A stretch of 32,900 bases of DNA from Armatimonadota bacterium (GTDB taxonomy: Bacteria; Armatimonadota; Zipacnadia; Zipacnadales; VGFC01): assembly GCA_016869045.1 (NCBI GenBank), contig VGFC01000032.1, forward strand, positions 1-32,900, read 5' to 3'. Position 1 is the stretch's first letter. Each line of letters begins with the position of its first letter. Below are positions 1 through 8,378 of this stretch, piece by piece. The position numbers and the translations under genes were made by a program. The notes beneath the pieces are model-generated. The model was not told where the DNA came from. It did no database searches and saw nothing but the letters and a program-made list of their open reading frames with translations.

Positions 1-1
1 C

Positions 2-574
2 GCTTCGCCGCAGGGCGCTCAGGTGCTCGCCGAGGGCGTCGATGAGGTAGACAACCTCTTCCGGGGCATCGAGGCCCTGCCGGGAGCCGAGTGGGTGCTG
101 ATGCTCGCCTCGGACGTGCCGATGCTCACCGCCGACGCGGTCGATGACCTCGTCGCGAATGCGCCGGAGGTGGACTTCGTCTTCCCGATCTGCGAACGGA
201 GCGTCACCTTGGCCCAGTACCCGGACCGCAAGTGGACCTTCGTGAAGACGACAGACGGGGCCTTCACCGGCGGCTGCGGCTTCCTGTTTCGACCGCAGGC
301 GGTGCTCGAGCGCCGCGCGTGGGTTCAGGAGGTCTTCGATTCCCGCCGCAACCCGTGGAAGCTCATGCGCATCTGGGGCCTGATCTTCGGCCTCAAGGCC
401 CTGCTGGGCCGCGTCTCCCTCGCCGAAGCAGAAGCGCACATCAGCCAGGTCCTCGGCCTCACCGGCCGCGCCTACATCACGCGGTACCCCGAGCTGTGCT
501 ACGACCTGGACTATGCGCCGCACGTCGCACAAGTACGAGAGCACATGCGACAGCGGATGGGATCAGGGCCGTAG
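2..574 (+). CDS. MobA-like nucleotidyltransferase (NTP transferase domain), 5' truncated by window edge
   Basis: The frame is open to the left edge, so the true start lies outside; an internal GTG at 23 is probably not the start. The visible 190 residues contain the core of a MobA-like NTP transferase: the strand-turn VLMLASDVPMLT, whose Asp is the usual metal-binding residue after the nucleotide site, then GAFTGGCGFLFRP, a typical substrate loop. The family transfers a nucleotidyl group from an NTP to a phosphorylated acceptor. The N-terminal nucleotide-binding loop is missing, so the substrate cannot be named and a role in molybdenum cofactor synthesis should not be assumed. It converges on the sugar transferase gene, with 22 bp between stops. 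Fold call confident, function not. Confidence 0.7.
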   Translation, partial: ASPQGAQVLAEGVDEVDNLFRGIEALPGAEWVLMLASDVPMLTADAVDDLVANAPEVDFVFPICERSVTLAQYPDRKWTFVKTTDGAFTGGCGFLFRPQAVLERRAWVQEVFDSRRNPWKLMRIWGLIFGLKALLGRVSLAEAEAHISQVLGLTGRAYITRYPELCYDLDYAPHVAQVREHMRQRMGSGP

Positions 575-596
575 GCGGTCGGAAGCCCGTTGCCGT

Positions 597-1277
597 TCAG
601 TAGGCTCCTCTGCCGGTGAGGACTGCGGGGATGGTGAGAAGGAGGATCTTGAGGTCCAGCCACAGGGAGCGGTTGCGGACGTATTCCACGTCGAGGCGCA
701 TCCACTCGTCGAAGCCGATGTCGCTGCGACCGCTGACCTGCCAGATACAGGTGAGACCGGGCTTCACGCTCAGGCGCTGCAGCATCCACGGCTCATAGCG
801 CGCGACCTCGTCCGGCACCGGCGGGCGCGGGCCCACGAGCGACATCTGCCCGGTAAGCACGTGCCAGAGCTGCGGCAGCTCATCGACGCTCATCTTCCGC
901 AACACGCGCCCCACGGCGGTGATGCGCGGGTCCTTGCGGATCTTGAAGACCGGGCCGCTGACCTCGTTCATGCCCTCCAGCGCCGCCCGCAGGACCACGG
1001 CCTCCTGGCACATCGAGCGGAACTTGAAGAACTCGAACGGCTCGCCGCCTTGGCCCAGGCGCGTGTGGTGGAAGAACACGGCGCCCGTCGATTCGAGCTT
1101 GATCACGATGGCGGTGACGATCATCAGCGGCAGCGCCATGAGCAGCGCGACGCTTGCGCCGACGAGGTCGATGGCGCGCTTCGCGATCCGGTAGGCCGGC
1201 GAGTCGGTGGCTTTCGGAATCGTCGGGACGATATGGATAAGCTGCGGCTGCGGCTCTTCGAGTCTCACTGCAGCCAT
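597..1277 (-). CDS. Short bacterial sugar transferase (monotopic phosphoglycosyl transferase)
   Basis: 226 residues from an ATG at 1277 preceded by an AGGAGGG ribosome site about 6 nt upstream; longer upstream frames lack a better start. Hallmarks of the bacterial sugar transferase family (PF02397): a hydrophobic segment near residues 25-50 (KRAIDLVGASVALLMALP onward), FFKFRSM, the catalytic Asp-Glu pair in SVDELPQLWHVL, LVGPRPPVPDE, and GLTCIWQVSGRS near the C-terminus. Such enzymes move a sugar-1-phosphate from a nucleotide sugar to undecaprenyl phosphate at the inner membrane and start exopolysaccharide or glycan assembly. This is the minimal short form without the multi-span N-terminal domain of WcaJ. 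No other glycan-assembly gene is visible in the window, so its pathway is unknown. Confidence 0.88.
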   Translation of the reverse strand: MAAVRLEEPQPQLIHIVPTIPKATDSPAYRIAKRAIDLVGASVALLMALPLMIVTAIVIKLESTGAVFFHHTRLGQGGEPFEFFKFRSMCQEAVVLRAALEGMNEVSGPVFKIRKDPRITAVGRVLRKMSVDELPQLWHVLTGQMSLVGPRPPVPDEVARYEPWMLQRLSVKPGLTCIWQVSGRSDIGFDEWMRLDVEYVRNRSLWLDLKILLLTIPAVLTGRGAY

Positions 1278-1427
1278 CGAGCGCCCTCCTGTCGTCCCCC
1301 CAGATGCGGTGCCCGCATCATCCCAGACCCGCGTATCAGTGCCCCAAGGCCGATGTAAAACAATCGCAACATCGCGGCAGGACCCGCACCCCCGAAACGG
1401 GAAGCCCTGAGCGAGGAACGCCACCGA

Positions 1428-3305
1428 ATGCACGGACTCCTGGGGAGCCTGGTTCTGTTGAGCACCGCCAATGCCGCCGCCAACCTGGCGCCGAACGCAT
1501 CCTTCGAGGCCGGGGCCGAGGCGCCCGGCAGTTGGGATGCCTTCCGGCCCGCCGGGGCGCGCCTCTCGCGCGATGCGAACGTCGCCCGCTCCGGCAACGC
1601 CTCGGCGCGGATCGACAGCGACGCCGAGGGCGCGAAGGAGTACCCGAACTTCCGCTACACCGTGCGGGACGTGAAGCCCGGCGAAGTCTACCGCGCGTCC
1701 GCGTGGGCGCTCAACCGGGAGATGACCGACATCGGGGCATATCTGACCCTCGAGCCCTACTCCGGCGCTCAGCGTGGCACGTTCGCATCGAGCGACTTCG
1801 CAACGGCGAGTACCGACCAGTGGCGGCACCTCTCGGTGCGCCTGATGGTCGGGGAGGGGGAGGACTCGCTGGTCGTGTGTCTCGTTGCCCACGGCGAGGG
1901 CACCGTGTGGTTCGACGACGTGGAGTTGGTGCGCGAGTCCGAGGCGCCGCCCGAGTCAGGCGCCACCGAGGTGACACTGCGCCTCCGGCCACGCACCGTC
2001 GTCTGCCCGCGGTTCTACGGCTTCGGCGCGCAGGGGGACTACTTCCTCACGCGAAGCTGCAACACGAGCAAGGGCGTGGACGACGCCGACCGGAAGCTGG
2101 TGCTCGACCGCGTGGCCGCAATGCGCCCGGCTCTCATCCGCACCTTCTTCGATTACCAGTGGTGGGAGCCCGAGGAGGGGCGACAGACCCCAGACAGCGA
2201 GGCGATGCGGGACTACGTAGGCTGGGTGCGCTTCCTGGGAGGGATCGGCACGTCGGTCCTCCTCTGCCCATGGGGCGACTACTTCGCGTATCCCGCCTGG
2301 ATGCGCGACGGCGAGCAGCGCCTGCCGCACCCCGACAAGCGCGACGCGATGGTGCGCAGCCTGGTCGATCTCGTCGCCTACCTGCGGCGCACTGAAGGCC
2401 TCGACGACGTGCGCTTCCTCTGCCTGATGAACGAGCCGGACAGCGCCTTCCCCGTGCGCCCGACGCCGCTCGACGAGTACGTGCGCCTCAACCGCCTCCT
2501 CGACCGGATGCTGCGGGACCGGGGCCTGCGGGATGAGGTCTTCCTCCTCGGCCTCGATGAGTGCCAGAGCGGGCCCCTCGAGGTGAGCGATTGGTTCCGC
2601 ACCAACCTCGCGCGGGAGTCCCGCTGCTATGACGGCCTCTCGGTGCACACCTACCGGCACCGCTACACGCCGGCGTTCGTGCCCTGGTTTGCGGGCCGGC
2701 AGCACGCGCTCACGGCGGCGCAGACGGACGGCCGCTGGCGGCCGATCCTCATCACCGAGTCCGGCTACGGCGGCGGTACGTTCGACAATCCCGAGAACGG
2801 GAAGTACGAGTACGGCCTCTGGATGGCGGACTTCGCCGTCACCGCCCTGCGCGAGGGCGCGGCGGCGGTGCTCACATGGTGCCTATTCGATACGTACTAT
2901 ACCGACGAACTCGCGCAGCACTGGGGCCTGTGGCAGTACAAGGACCACGGCTGGGAGCCGCGCCCGGGGTTCTACGCCTGGTCGCTCCTGACGCGGTACA
3001 CGCGAGCGGGGAGTCGCGTCATCAGGGTCGACGCGGTGCCGAGCGCGCCGTCCCTGCGGGCCACAGCGCTCCTCTCGCCGGATGGGAAGCTGACCGTGCT
3101 GATCGTGAACCGGTACCCGCGCCCGATCACGGTGCGCCTCACCGGCGGTCCCGAGCGCACGCTTCGGGAGTACGTCTACTCGGCCGAGTCGATTCCCACA
3201 CCCGATCAGCGGATGATACCGCCCTCCGGCACGCTGAGGGCCTGGGGCACAGAGGCGCTCGTGGTGGCGCCTCAGTCGTTCGTCCTGTTCACCGACGCCG
3301 GCTAG
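1428..3305 (+). CDS. Secreted clan GH-A glycoside hydrolase with N-terminal carbohydrate-binding module
   Basis: 625 residues. A signal peptide (hydrophobic run LLGSLVLLSTANAAA) is followed by a CBM4/9-like beta-sandwich at about residues 20-170, ending in the typical VWFDDVELVR. From about residue 185 a TIM-barrel follows. CLMNEPD carries the likely acid/base Glu (residue 336) and LITESGYG the likely nucleophile Glu (residue 444), both expected positions for clan GH-A retaining enzymes such as GH39, GH30 or GH5. A small C-terminal beta domain follows (about 530-625). It probably cleaves a plant or microbial polysaccharide outside the cytoplasm; the exact family and substrate cannot be decided by eye. 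It stands alone and converges with the next gene, sharing overlapping stop codons. Confidence 0.82.
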   Translation: MHGLLGSLVLLSTANAAANLAPNASFEAGAEAPGSWDAFRPAGARLSRDANVARSGNASARIDSDAEGAKEYPNFRYTVRDVKPGEVYRASAWALNREMTDIGAYLTLEPYSGAQRGTFASSDFATASTDQWRHLSVRLMVGEGEDSLVVCLVAHGEGTVWFDDVELVRESEAPPESGATEVTLRLRPRTVVCPRFYGFGAQGDYFLTRSCNTSKGVDDADRKLVLDRVAAMRPALIRTFFDYQWWEPEEGRQTPDSEAMRDYVGWVRFLGGIGTSVLLCPWGDYFAYPAWMRDGEQRLPHPDKRDAMVRSLVDLVAYLRRTEGLDDVRFLCLMNEPDSAFPVRPTPLDEYVRLNRLLDRMLRDRGLRDEVFLLGLDECQSGPLEVSDWFRTNLARESRCYDGLSVHTYRHRYTPAFVPWFAGRQHALTAAQTDGRWRPILITESGYGGGTFDNPENGKYEYGLWMADFAVTALREGAAAVLTWCLFDTYYTDELAQHWGLWQYKDHGWEPRPGFYAWSLLTRYTRAGSRVIRVDAVPSAPSLRATALLSPDGKLTVLIVNRYPRPITVRLTGGPERTLREYVYSAESIPTPDQRMIPPSGTLRAWGTEALVVAPQSFVLFTDAG

Positions 3306-4084
3306 CCGGCCGTCAGCCGGACCATGTGTTCGTGCGCTTGCTTCACATACGCGTGTAGGTTCCCAGGGTCGGTGACCTCCATCTCAATCGCCAGCGCGGC
3401 CTCGTAGCCGATCGCACGGAGCTCGGCGATCAGGCCCGGCAGGTCGATCTCCCCGGCGCCGATGGCGACCGACTGCGGCCCGATGTGGTCCTTCAGATGC
3501 ACGTTGTAGATGCGCTCCGGGTACTGGCGGATGAGCGCCTTCCAGTCCACCCCCGCCGTGTGGAAGTGCCCCGTGTCCACGGTGATCCCAAAGCGCGGGA
3601 AGGGCAGCTCCCCCATCAGGCGGTCGTACTCCTCCGCGTAGAGGATCTGTGAGCCGACGTGCGGTTCGAGCGCCACGCGGATAGGGAGATCGCCGAGCGC
3701 CTCGTCAAGCTGCTGCAGCCCGGCGAGCGTGCGGTCGAGGCCTCCCTCGGAACGCGGGCCGCCGGTCTGCACCAGCAGGTCGCAGTCGAGTTCCCCGGCG
3801 GCCTGGGCGGACAGAGCGATGTGCCGGGCGCCCTCGGTGGCGCGCTCGGGCGTATCGGTCGGGATCGGCGGCGTCCAGACCTCGGTCAGCCGCGTCAGCC
3901 CGGCCGCCAGCGCGCCCGCCTTCACCTTCGCTGTGTCCATCCACTGGATCAGGCCCGGCTCCCAGGTGAACGGCCCCCCGAGCCCCCACGCCGTGAATCC
4001 GGCCTCGGGCGCCCAGCGGAACGTCTCCTCGATCTCATCGCGGCCTCTGCCGCGCAGGCTGCACGTCGTGCAAGACAGGATCAT
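3302..4084 (-). CDS. Sugar phosphate isomerase/epimerase family protein (xylose-isomerase-like TIM barrel)
   Basis: 260 residues from the ATG at 4084 (MILSCTTCSL), chosen because the family begins with such a first beta strand; the frame extends 21 codons upstream to another ATG without family-like sequence. Motifs include VALEPHVGS, GITVDTGHFHTAG and YNVHLKDH, supplying the acidic and histidine residues that bind the divalent metal in AP endonuclease-2/xylose-isomerase-like barrels, and a final Glu in ALAIEMEVTDPG. The family isomerises or epimerises sugars and inositols. It is cytoplasmic, with no signal peptide. A second, distant member lies at 30549-31373. No clear ribosome site precedes 4084. 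Substrate unknown. Confidence 0.8.
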   Translation of the reverse strand: MILSCTTCSLRGRGRDEIEETFRWAPEAGFTAWGLGGPFTWEPGLIQWMDTAKVKAGALAAGLTRLTEVWTPPIPTDTPERATEGARHIALSAQAAGELDCDLLVQTGGPRSEGGLDRTLAGLQQLDEALGDLPIRVALEPHVGSQILYAEEYDRLMGELPFPRFGITVDTGHFHTAGVDWKALIRQYPERIYNVHLKDHIGPQSVAIGAGEIDLPGLIAELRAIGYEAALAIEMEVTDPGNLHAYVKQAHEHMVRLTAG

Positions 4085-4266
4085 GGGGGCCCCCGGGTCG
4101 CGCGGTGGGTTGCCTGGAAGCGCAAGGCGCGCAGGCCTATCCGACATTCTGCGCCGGATGGGCAGAGCCCTGCCTCTGTTCGGGCGGCCGTAGACAGAGC
4201 AGGAAACGGGCCGCTTGGGGGGAATCGTCAGCCTCAGTCGCCAAACTCGGCGGAGGAGGCCCTCCG

Positions 4267-5148
4267 ATGTACGTGGTGTTCCTGGACGAGAGCGGATCAG
4301 CCTATGCCGACTACCGGAGCTTCCGCGACAAGTACGAGACGCGCCTGCAAGCTATCGCTGGCGGGCCAGTTCCCCCATATCCGTACTTCGTTCTCGCGTC
4401 CGTCGGGTTGCGTGAACACCATCTGCCCATGGTTGACCAGTGGCTTGGGGACATCAAACGGAGTTTCCTCGGCAGCGCGAGCCCTCAAGCCAGACAGGAG
4501 TATGAGATCAAGGGAGAGGTGCTATACTCCCTGCGCGAGGGGCGAACTCCGGCCGCGTGGCAAGGCACACGCAGGAAGAAGCAGCAAGCAGCGGCTGCGG
4601 CTCAGATGGCCATCTGGCGGTCCTTGGCGCCTCACGATCTGGCGCAACTCGAGGAGTCCGTCTTCGACCTCCTTGGTCGCCTCTCGCCGACGGTATGGGT
4701 GGTGGTTGTCAGGCAGCGAGACATCTTCAGGAGGTTCCGCGAGCGAACGTGGGCCCCCCACTACTGGGCGCTGACGTACGTTCAGCAGCGGGTCGTCCAG
4801 TACGTTCAGATGGCCCGAGGCGCTTACGAGCGTGCGATGTTTCTGATGGATGAGACGTCTAGCCTGAACACCGCAGCCCAGTTCGACCGGTACCTCGCGG
4901 TTCGGGAGACGATCAACAACAGCGCTGCGTGGCCGGTTGAGTTTGGGCGCCATCTGCTGGACATCCCGGTGTCCGGCAAGTCGCACCTTCACCAGGGGCT
5001 GCAGCTAGCTGACATCGTCGCACACGCCGTCTGGCGTCACGTCCACAAGCACGATCCCCTGGGCTGGTTCGGCCGCATCGAGCCGTACCTTCAGCGGCAC
5101 TGGAAGACGGGCACGTACCGCAACGCGGGCCTCACCTACATCTACTAA
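4267..5148 (+). CDS. DUF3800 domain protein
   Basis: 293 residues from an ATG at 4267 with a GGAGGA ribosome site about 7-10 nt upstream. The N-terminus MYVVFLDESGS is the DUF3800 signature, with Asp and Glu on the first strand. A second acidic motif FLMDETSS and the late LQLADIVAHAVWRH complete the pattern, which is generally viewed as an RNase H-like nuclease fold with an Asp in each key position. DUF3800 proteins have no settled biochemical role and are common in mobile or defence regions. The gene stands alone, is less GC-rich than its neighbours, and is followed at once by a candidate small RNA on the other strand. Family call firm, function unknown. Confidence 0.88.
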   Translation: MYVVFLDESGSAYADYRSFRDKYETRLQAIAGGPVPPYPYFVLASVGLREHHLPMVDQWLGDIKRSFLGSASPQARQEYEIKGEVLYSLREGRTPAAWQGTRRKKQQAAAAAQMAIWRSLAPHDLAQLEESVFDLLGRLSPTVWVVVVRQRDIFRRFRERTWAPHYWALTYVQQRVVQYVQMARGAYERAMFLMDETSSLNTAAQFDRYLAVRETINNSAAWPVEFGRHLLDIPVSGKSHLHQGLQLADIVAHAVWRHVHKHDPLGWFGRIEPYLQRHWKTGTYRNAGLTYIY

Positions 5149-5161
5149 GGGGCCACCACAG

Positions 5162-5186
5162 AAAAGGCCACCCCGAGAGGTGGCCT
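5162..5186 (-). terminator. Intrinsic terminator of the candidate small RNA
   Basis: AGGCCACC (5165-5172) pairs perfectly with GGTGGCCT (5179-5186) around a 6-nt loop. On the minus strand the stem is followed by TTTTC (5165-5161), giving a normal intrinsic terminator. On the plus strand it is followed by GGAGAAGC with no T-run, so it is a poor terminator for the DUF3800 gene. Confidence 0.65.
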
Positions 5187-5228
5187 GGAGAAGCAAGCGA
5201 CCAGGCACGAAGCCCGCCACTCACCACT
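5162..5228 (-). ncRNA. Candidate small RNA antisense-oriented next to the DUF3800 gene
   Basis: Inferred transcript of about 67-70 nt bounded by a promoter at 5235-5262 and a terminator at 5162-5186, both on the minus strand, in the 107-bp gap between DUF3800 and the next gene. Reading the minus strand, ACCAG at the 5' end (5231-5227) can pair with CTGGT about 30 nt later, enclosing a GC-rich part with short GGC/GCC pairing; then comes a pyrimidine-rich linker and the terminator stem. No convincing short peptide fits. From memory, conserved RNA motifs named after DUF3800 have been described beside such genes (Weinberg and colleagues, 2017); whether this one belongs to them needs a covariance-model search. 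Confidence 0.5.
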
Positions 5229-5234
5229 GGTAGG

Positions 5235-5262
5235 AGTATACCACAAACACGGCTGATGTCAA
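5235..5262 (-). promoter_or_regulatory. Near-consensus sigma70 promoter firing into the DUF3800 3' side
   Basis: Minus strand TTGACA (5262-5257), 16-nt spacer, TATACT (5240-5235). The -35 is perfect and the -10 matches five of six. Expected start point is A5231 or A5228. No minus-strand protein gene follows, so the promoter only makes sense for the short RNA. The -35 overlaps the most upstream ATG (5256) of the plus-strand glycoside hydrolase gene. Confidence 0.65.
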
Positions 5263-7442
5263 CATCGAGAAGGATGCGCTCTGCTCAGGGCCCCGTGCTG
5301 GTCTGCGGTCTTCTGGTCCTCTGCCGCACGGTTCCTGCTGAGGAGGCCCCCATGCTGACGATTCGCGAAGGCGACCTATGCGTTGCCCTTCGGGACGGGG
5401 CGAGTGTGCCCGAGCAACGCGCGGCGGAGCTGCTCAGCGCCGAGGTGTCGCGGCGCTGCGGCTTCGCAGTGCCGGTCGGCGCGGGCCAGGCGCGCTACGC
5501 GCTGCACCTCGGGATCGATCCAGCGCTCCCGACCGACGGTTTCCGCCTCGAGATTGCGCCCGGCGGGCGTCTCTCGATCCTGGGCCAGAGCCCCAGCGGC
5601 GTCGTCGCGGGCGTCGGCAGGCTCCTGCGGCTGATGCGCTACCAGGACGGCAGCCTGGAGATTCCTCAGGTGGACGTGACGGACGCGCCCGTCCTGCCGA
5701 TCCGCGGCATCTACTTCGCCTCCCACTTCTTCAACTTCTACCACGTGGCCCCGCTGGAGGAAGTGGACCGCGTCATTGAGGACTTCGCGCTCTGGGGCGG
5801 CAACCAGCTCATCGTTTGGTTCGACATGCACCATTTCCGGGACTTCCGGGACCCGGCGGCTCAGGAGCACTTCGCCCGGCTCAAGCACTTCGGCGAGACG
5901 GCCCACTCGTTGGGAATGCAGTTCGGGCTGACCTTCATCGCGAACGAGGCGTATGACTCAAGCCCGGTGGAACTGCGCGCCGACTCGCGTACGGGCACGG
6001 CGCACTACGAGCGTGAGCTGTGCCCCTCTAAGCCCGGCGCGCTGGAGCTGATCGGCAAGTGGCAGGCGGAGGAGCTGGACGCCTTCCGCGACGTGGACTT
6101 CATCTGGATGTGGCCCTACGATCAGGGCGGCTGCGCATGCCCGGACTGCGCGCCGTGGGGCGCCAACGGCTTCCTGAAGTGCTCGGAGCAGCTCGCGAAG
6201 CTCTACCACGACCGCTTCCCCGAGGGCAAGCGCTGGCTCTCGACGTGGCTGATCGACCAGGTGAACGCCAAGGGCGAGTACGAGGGCCTCTTCCGCTACG
6301 TCCGCGAGAAGCAGCCGGACTGGTTCGACGGCTACGTCATCGGCACGCATGGCGACTGGATTCCGCAGCCGCTGCTAGAGCGCCCGTTCCCCGAGCGCTA
6401 CCCGATGGCCGCTTTCCCCGAGATCTCGATGTACCGCATGGGCCCGTGGGGAGAGCACGGCGCGAACCCCTTGCCTGGCTTCAACACGCGCCTCGCCGAG
6501 AAGCTCCGGGGCAACATCCTCGGTGGCTGGCCCTATTCCGAGGGCATCTACGAAGACCTGAACAAGTGGTTCTGGTGCCGCTTCTACTGGAACCCGAACG
6601 GGGCGACCGATGAGATGCTGGCGGAGTACGCGACCTACTACCTCAGCCCCGAGGTCGCGACGGACGCGGTTCGCCTGTTCCACTTGATGGAGCAGACCCA
6701 CGCGCGGAACGGCTGGCGGGTGGCGAACCTGGAGGGTGCCGACGAGGAGTGGCGGCTCGCGCAGAGCATCGACGTGCGGCTGCCCGCCTGGGCGAAGCAG
6801 TCGTGGCGTTGGCGCATCCTGTACATCCGCGCCGCGATCGACGGGACCCTCCAAGAGCAGGGCTTCAACGATCCCCTGGCCCGCGAGAAGCTGCGTCCGC
6901 TGTGCGACGAGCTGGTCGCGATCTACCACGCCGACCGCACGTTCATCCGCCCGCCGGAGTTCCCACCCGCGCCCGATCCCCGCAACGTCGCCTACGGGAA
7001 GCCGGTGACGGTGTCGTCATGCGGAGTGGGCTACGAGGATCGGCCCAAGCACCTGACCGACAGCGTCCTCTCGCAACATGACGGTGAGAACTTCTGGTGC
7101 CACAATCCCAAACAGGAACCGACGGCGACCGTTACGATCGACCTCGGCGAGCCGGTGCGGGTTGCGGATGTCCGCTTGCAGTTCCGCGGCCTGCACGGCG
7201 TGTACTGGTTCATCCCGGAGAGCCTGGAGCTCCAGACCTCCGTCGATGGCGAGCGCTTCTCAACCGTCACGACCACGCACGACCTGCCGGTCGAAGGCAG
7301 CCCCTACGCGCCTGACCTGCGTGTGTACGCGGTGGGGGCCGAGGCGCGCTACGTCCGCCTCGTCCTCGGCCCGTCCCAGCACAAGGGGGACCAGTTCGCA
7401 GGGGTGATTGAGCTGACCGAGGTGGAGGTCTACCGGGGGTAG
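5256..7442 (+). CDS. Secreted GH20-like glycosidase-type protein with C-terminal F5/8 type C (discoidin) domain
   Basis: 728 residues. A signal peptide with Arg-rich start and hydrophobic VLVCGLLVLC ends near PAEEAP. Residues about 35-130 resemble the small alpha/beta domain preceding GH20 and GH67 barrels. A TIM-barrel-like region follows (about 145-490): RGIYFASHFFNFYHV, NQLIVWFDMHHF, WMWPYDQGGCACPDCAPWG. From about residue 575 a discoidin domain begins with NVAYGKPVTVSS and ends ELTEVEVYRG; such domains bind carbohydrate. The classic GH20 Asp-Glu pair is not obvious, so activity may differ. Start uncertain: ATG 5256 and ATG 5274 lack a spaced ribosome site, while ATG 5352 has a strong AGGAGG 5 nt upstream but would remove the signal peptide. 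Confidence 0.72.
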   Translation: MSTSRRMRSAQGPVLVCGLLVLCRTVPAEEAPMLTIREGDLCVALRDGASVPEQRAAELLSAEVSRRCGFAVPVGAGQARYALHLGIDPALPTDGFRLEIAPGGRLSILGQSPSGVVAGVGRLLRLMRYQDGSLEIPQVDVTDAPVLPIRGIYFASHFFNFYHVAPLEEVDRVIEDFALWGGNQLIVWFDMHHFRDFRDPAAQEHFARLKHFGETAHSLGMQFGLTFIANEAYDSSPVELRADSRTGTAHYERELCPSKPGALELIGKWQAEELDAFRDVDFIWMWPYDQGGCACPDCAPWGANGFLKCSEQLAKLYHDRFPEGKRWLSTWLIDQVNAKGEYEGLFRYVREKQPDWFDGYVIGTHGDWIPQPLLERPFPERYPMAAFPEISMYRMGPWGEHGANPLPGFNTRLAEKLRGNILGGWPYSEGIYEDLNKWFWCRFYWNPNGATDEMLAEYATYYLSPEVATDAVRLFHLMEQTHARNGWRVANLEGADEEWRLAQSIDVRLPAWAKQSWRWRILYIRAAIDGTLQEQGFNDPLAREKLRPLCDELVAIYHADRTFIRPPEFPPAPDPRNVAYGKPVTVSSCGVGYEDRPKHLTDSVLSQHDGENFWCHNPKQEPTATVTIDLGEPVRVADVRLQFRGLHGVYWFIPESLELQTSVDGERFSTVTTTHDLPVEGSPYAPDLRVYAVGAEARYVRLVLGPSQHKGDQFAGVIELTEVEVYRG

Positions 7443-7446
7443 CTTT

Positions 7447-7474
7447 GGAGGACAGGCAAGAATGCCTGTCCTCC
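7447..7474. repeat. Perfect 12-bp-arm palindrome, REP-like
   Basis: GGAGGACAGGCA (7447-7458), loop AGAA, then its exact reverse complement (7463-7474), in the 42-bp gap between two convergent genes. Neither strand carries a T-run after the stem, so it is not a classic terminator, though it could protect 3' ends. It shares the GGACAGGC core with the palindrome at 22513-22585. Confidence 0.75.
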
Positions 7475-7484
7475 ACCACTCGCA

Positions 7485-8318
7485 CTACTCGTAGTTGAGG
7501 ACGATGAGGCGGGTGGGCGCGTCCGGTTTGTCCACCTCGGCCTTCGTGATGGTGACCGAGTTCACGTCGGACTTCGTCAGGACCCAGTCCCCGGGGATCA
7601 CCTTCAGGAGGTCCTCCACCGGCGCGATGGGCAGGTCGGGCTTGGTGGCGGCGGTCTTGTAGTGCATCGGGATGACGAACTTGGCCTTGAGGTCCTGGGC
7701 GGCCTGCACGGCCTTGTTCGCATCGATGGTGAAGAAGCCGCCGACGGGCACCATGAGGACATCGACCGGCCCGAGTGCGGAGATCTGGTCGGGGCTCAGC
7801 GAGTCGCCGAGGTCGCCGAGGTGAGCGAGCTTGATGCCCGCCCTCGTCCAGCGGAACATCACCACATCGCCGCGCTCCGCATTCTTGCCGGGCTCATGGT
7901 GCGGCGCGGCTACTCCGACGAACGTCAGACCCTCAGCCTCGGTGGTGCCGGCGGTCTTCACGACCTGCGGGTCCCCCGAGACGGCCGCCACGTTGCTGTG
8001 GTCGAAGTGCCCGTGGCTCACCAGGCAAACGGTCGCCGCGAGTTCCGGCACCTTGTAGCCGACCTTCGCGTCGAACGGGTCGAGGGCGACGCTGTGCGCG
8101 GCGTCGTCGGTCACCAGGAAGCACGCGTGGCCGAAGTACCTGATCGTGACACCCGGTTCCATCGTGGCGGCCTCCTTCTGCTTGCCCGCCCCGGGCTGCG
8201 CGGGCGGCGTGACCGTCTCCTGAGCAGGCTGCTTCGGGCAGCCGCCGACCAGCAGTGCCGCGAGGGCGATCAGCCCGAGTCCCGGCAGTGTATGCGCGGC
8301 AGTCCTCGCAGCGCTCAT
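7485..8318 (-). CDS. Metallo-beta-lactamase-fold hydrolase, lipoprotein (UPF0173-like)
   Basis: 277 residues. The N-terminus has a lipoprotein signal: hydrophobic GLGLIALAALLVGG, then Cys27 with CPKQP after it. A Pro/Gln-rich linker leads to the catalytic domain from about residue 55 (VTIRYFGHACFLVTD). CLVSHGHFDHSN is the HxHxDH metal motif; APHHE, LAHLGDLGDSL and VIPMHYKT supply further metal ligands. The pattern matches the UPF0173/beta-lactamase superfamily type of small metal-dependent hydrolases (like UlaG-type), usually cytoplasmic; a lipid-anchored version is unusual. Substrate unknown. It is transcribed alone, converging on the GH20-like gene. Confidence 0.85.
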   Translation of the reverse strand: MSAARTAAHTLPGLGLIALAALLVGGCPKQPAQETVTPPAQPGAGKQKEAATMEPGVTIRYFGHACFLVTDDAAHSVALDPFDAKVGYKVPELAATVCLVSHGHFDHSNVAAVSGDPQVVKTAGTTEAEGLTFVGVAAPHHEPGKNAERGDVVMFRWTRAGIKLAHLGDLGDSLSPDQISALGPVDVLMVPVGGFFTIDANKAVQAAQDLKAKFVIPMHYKTAATKPDLPIAPVEDLLKVIPGDWVLTKSDVNSVTITKAEVDKPDAPTRLIVLNYE

Positions 8319-8378
8319 CGTGGGTACCGTCCCGGGGTGTTTGTGGGATGCGCATGCAGTCCGTGCGGAACAGAAACA

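Noticed and set aside
2-574. Assignment as mobA of molybdenum cofactor synthesis
   Set aside because: The nucleotide loop is outside the window and many MobA-like enzymes act on other substrates.
5165-5186. Terminator for the DUF3800 gene on the plus strand
   Set aside because: The stem lacks a T-run on that strand; the T-run is only on the minus strand.
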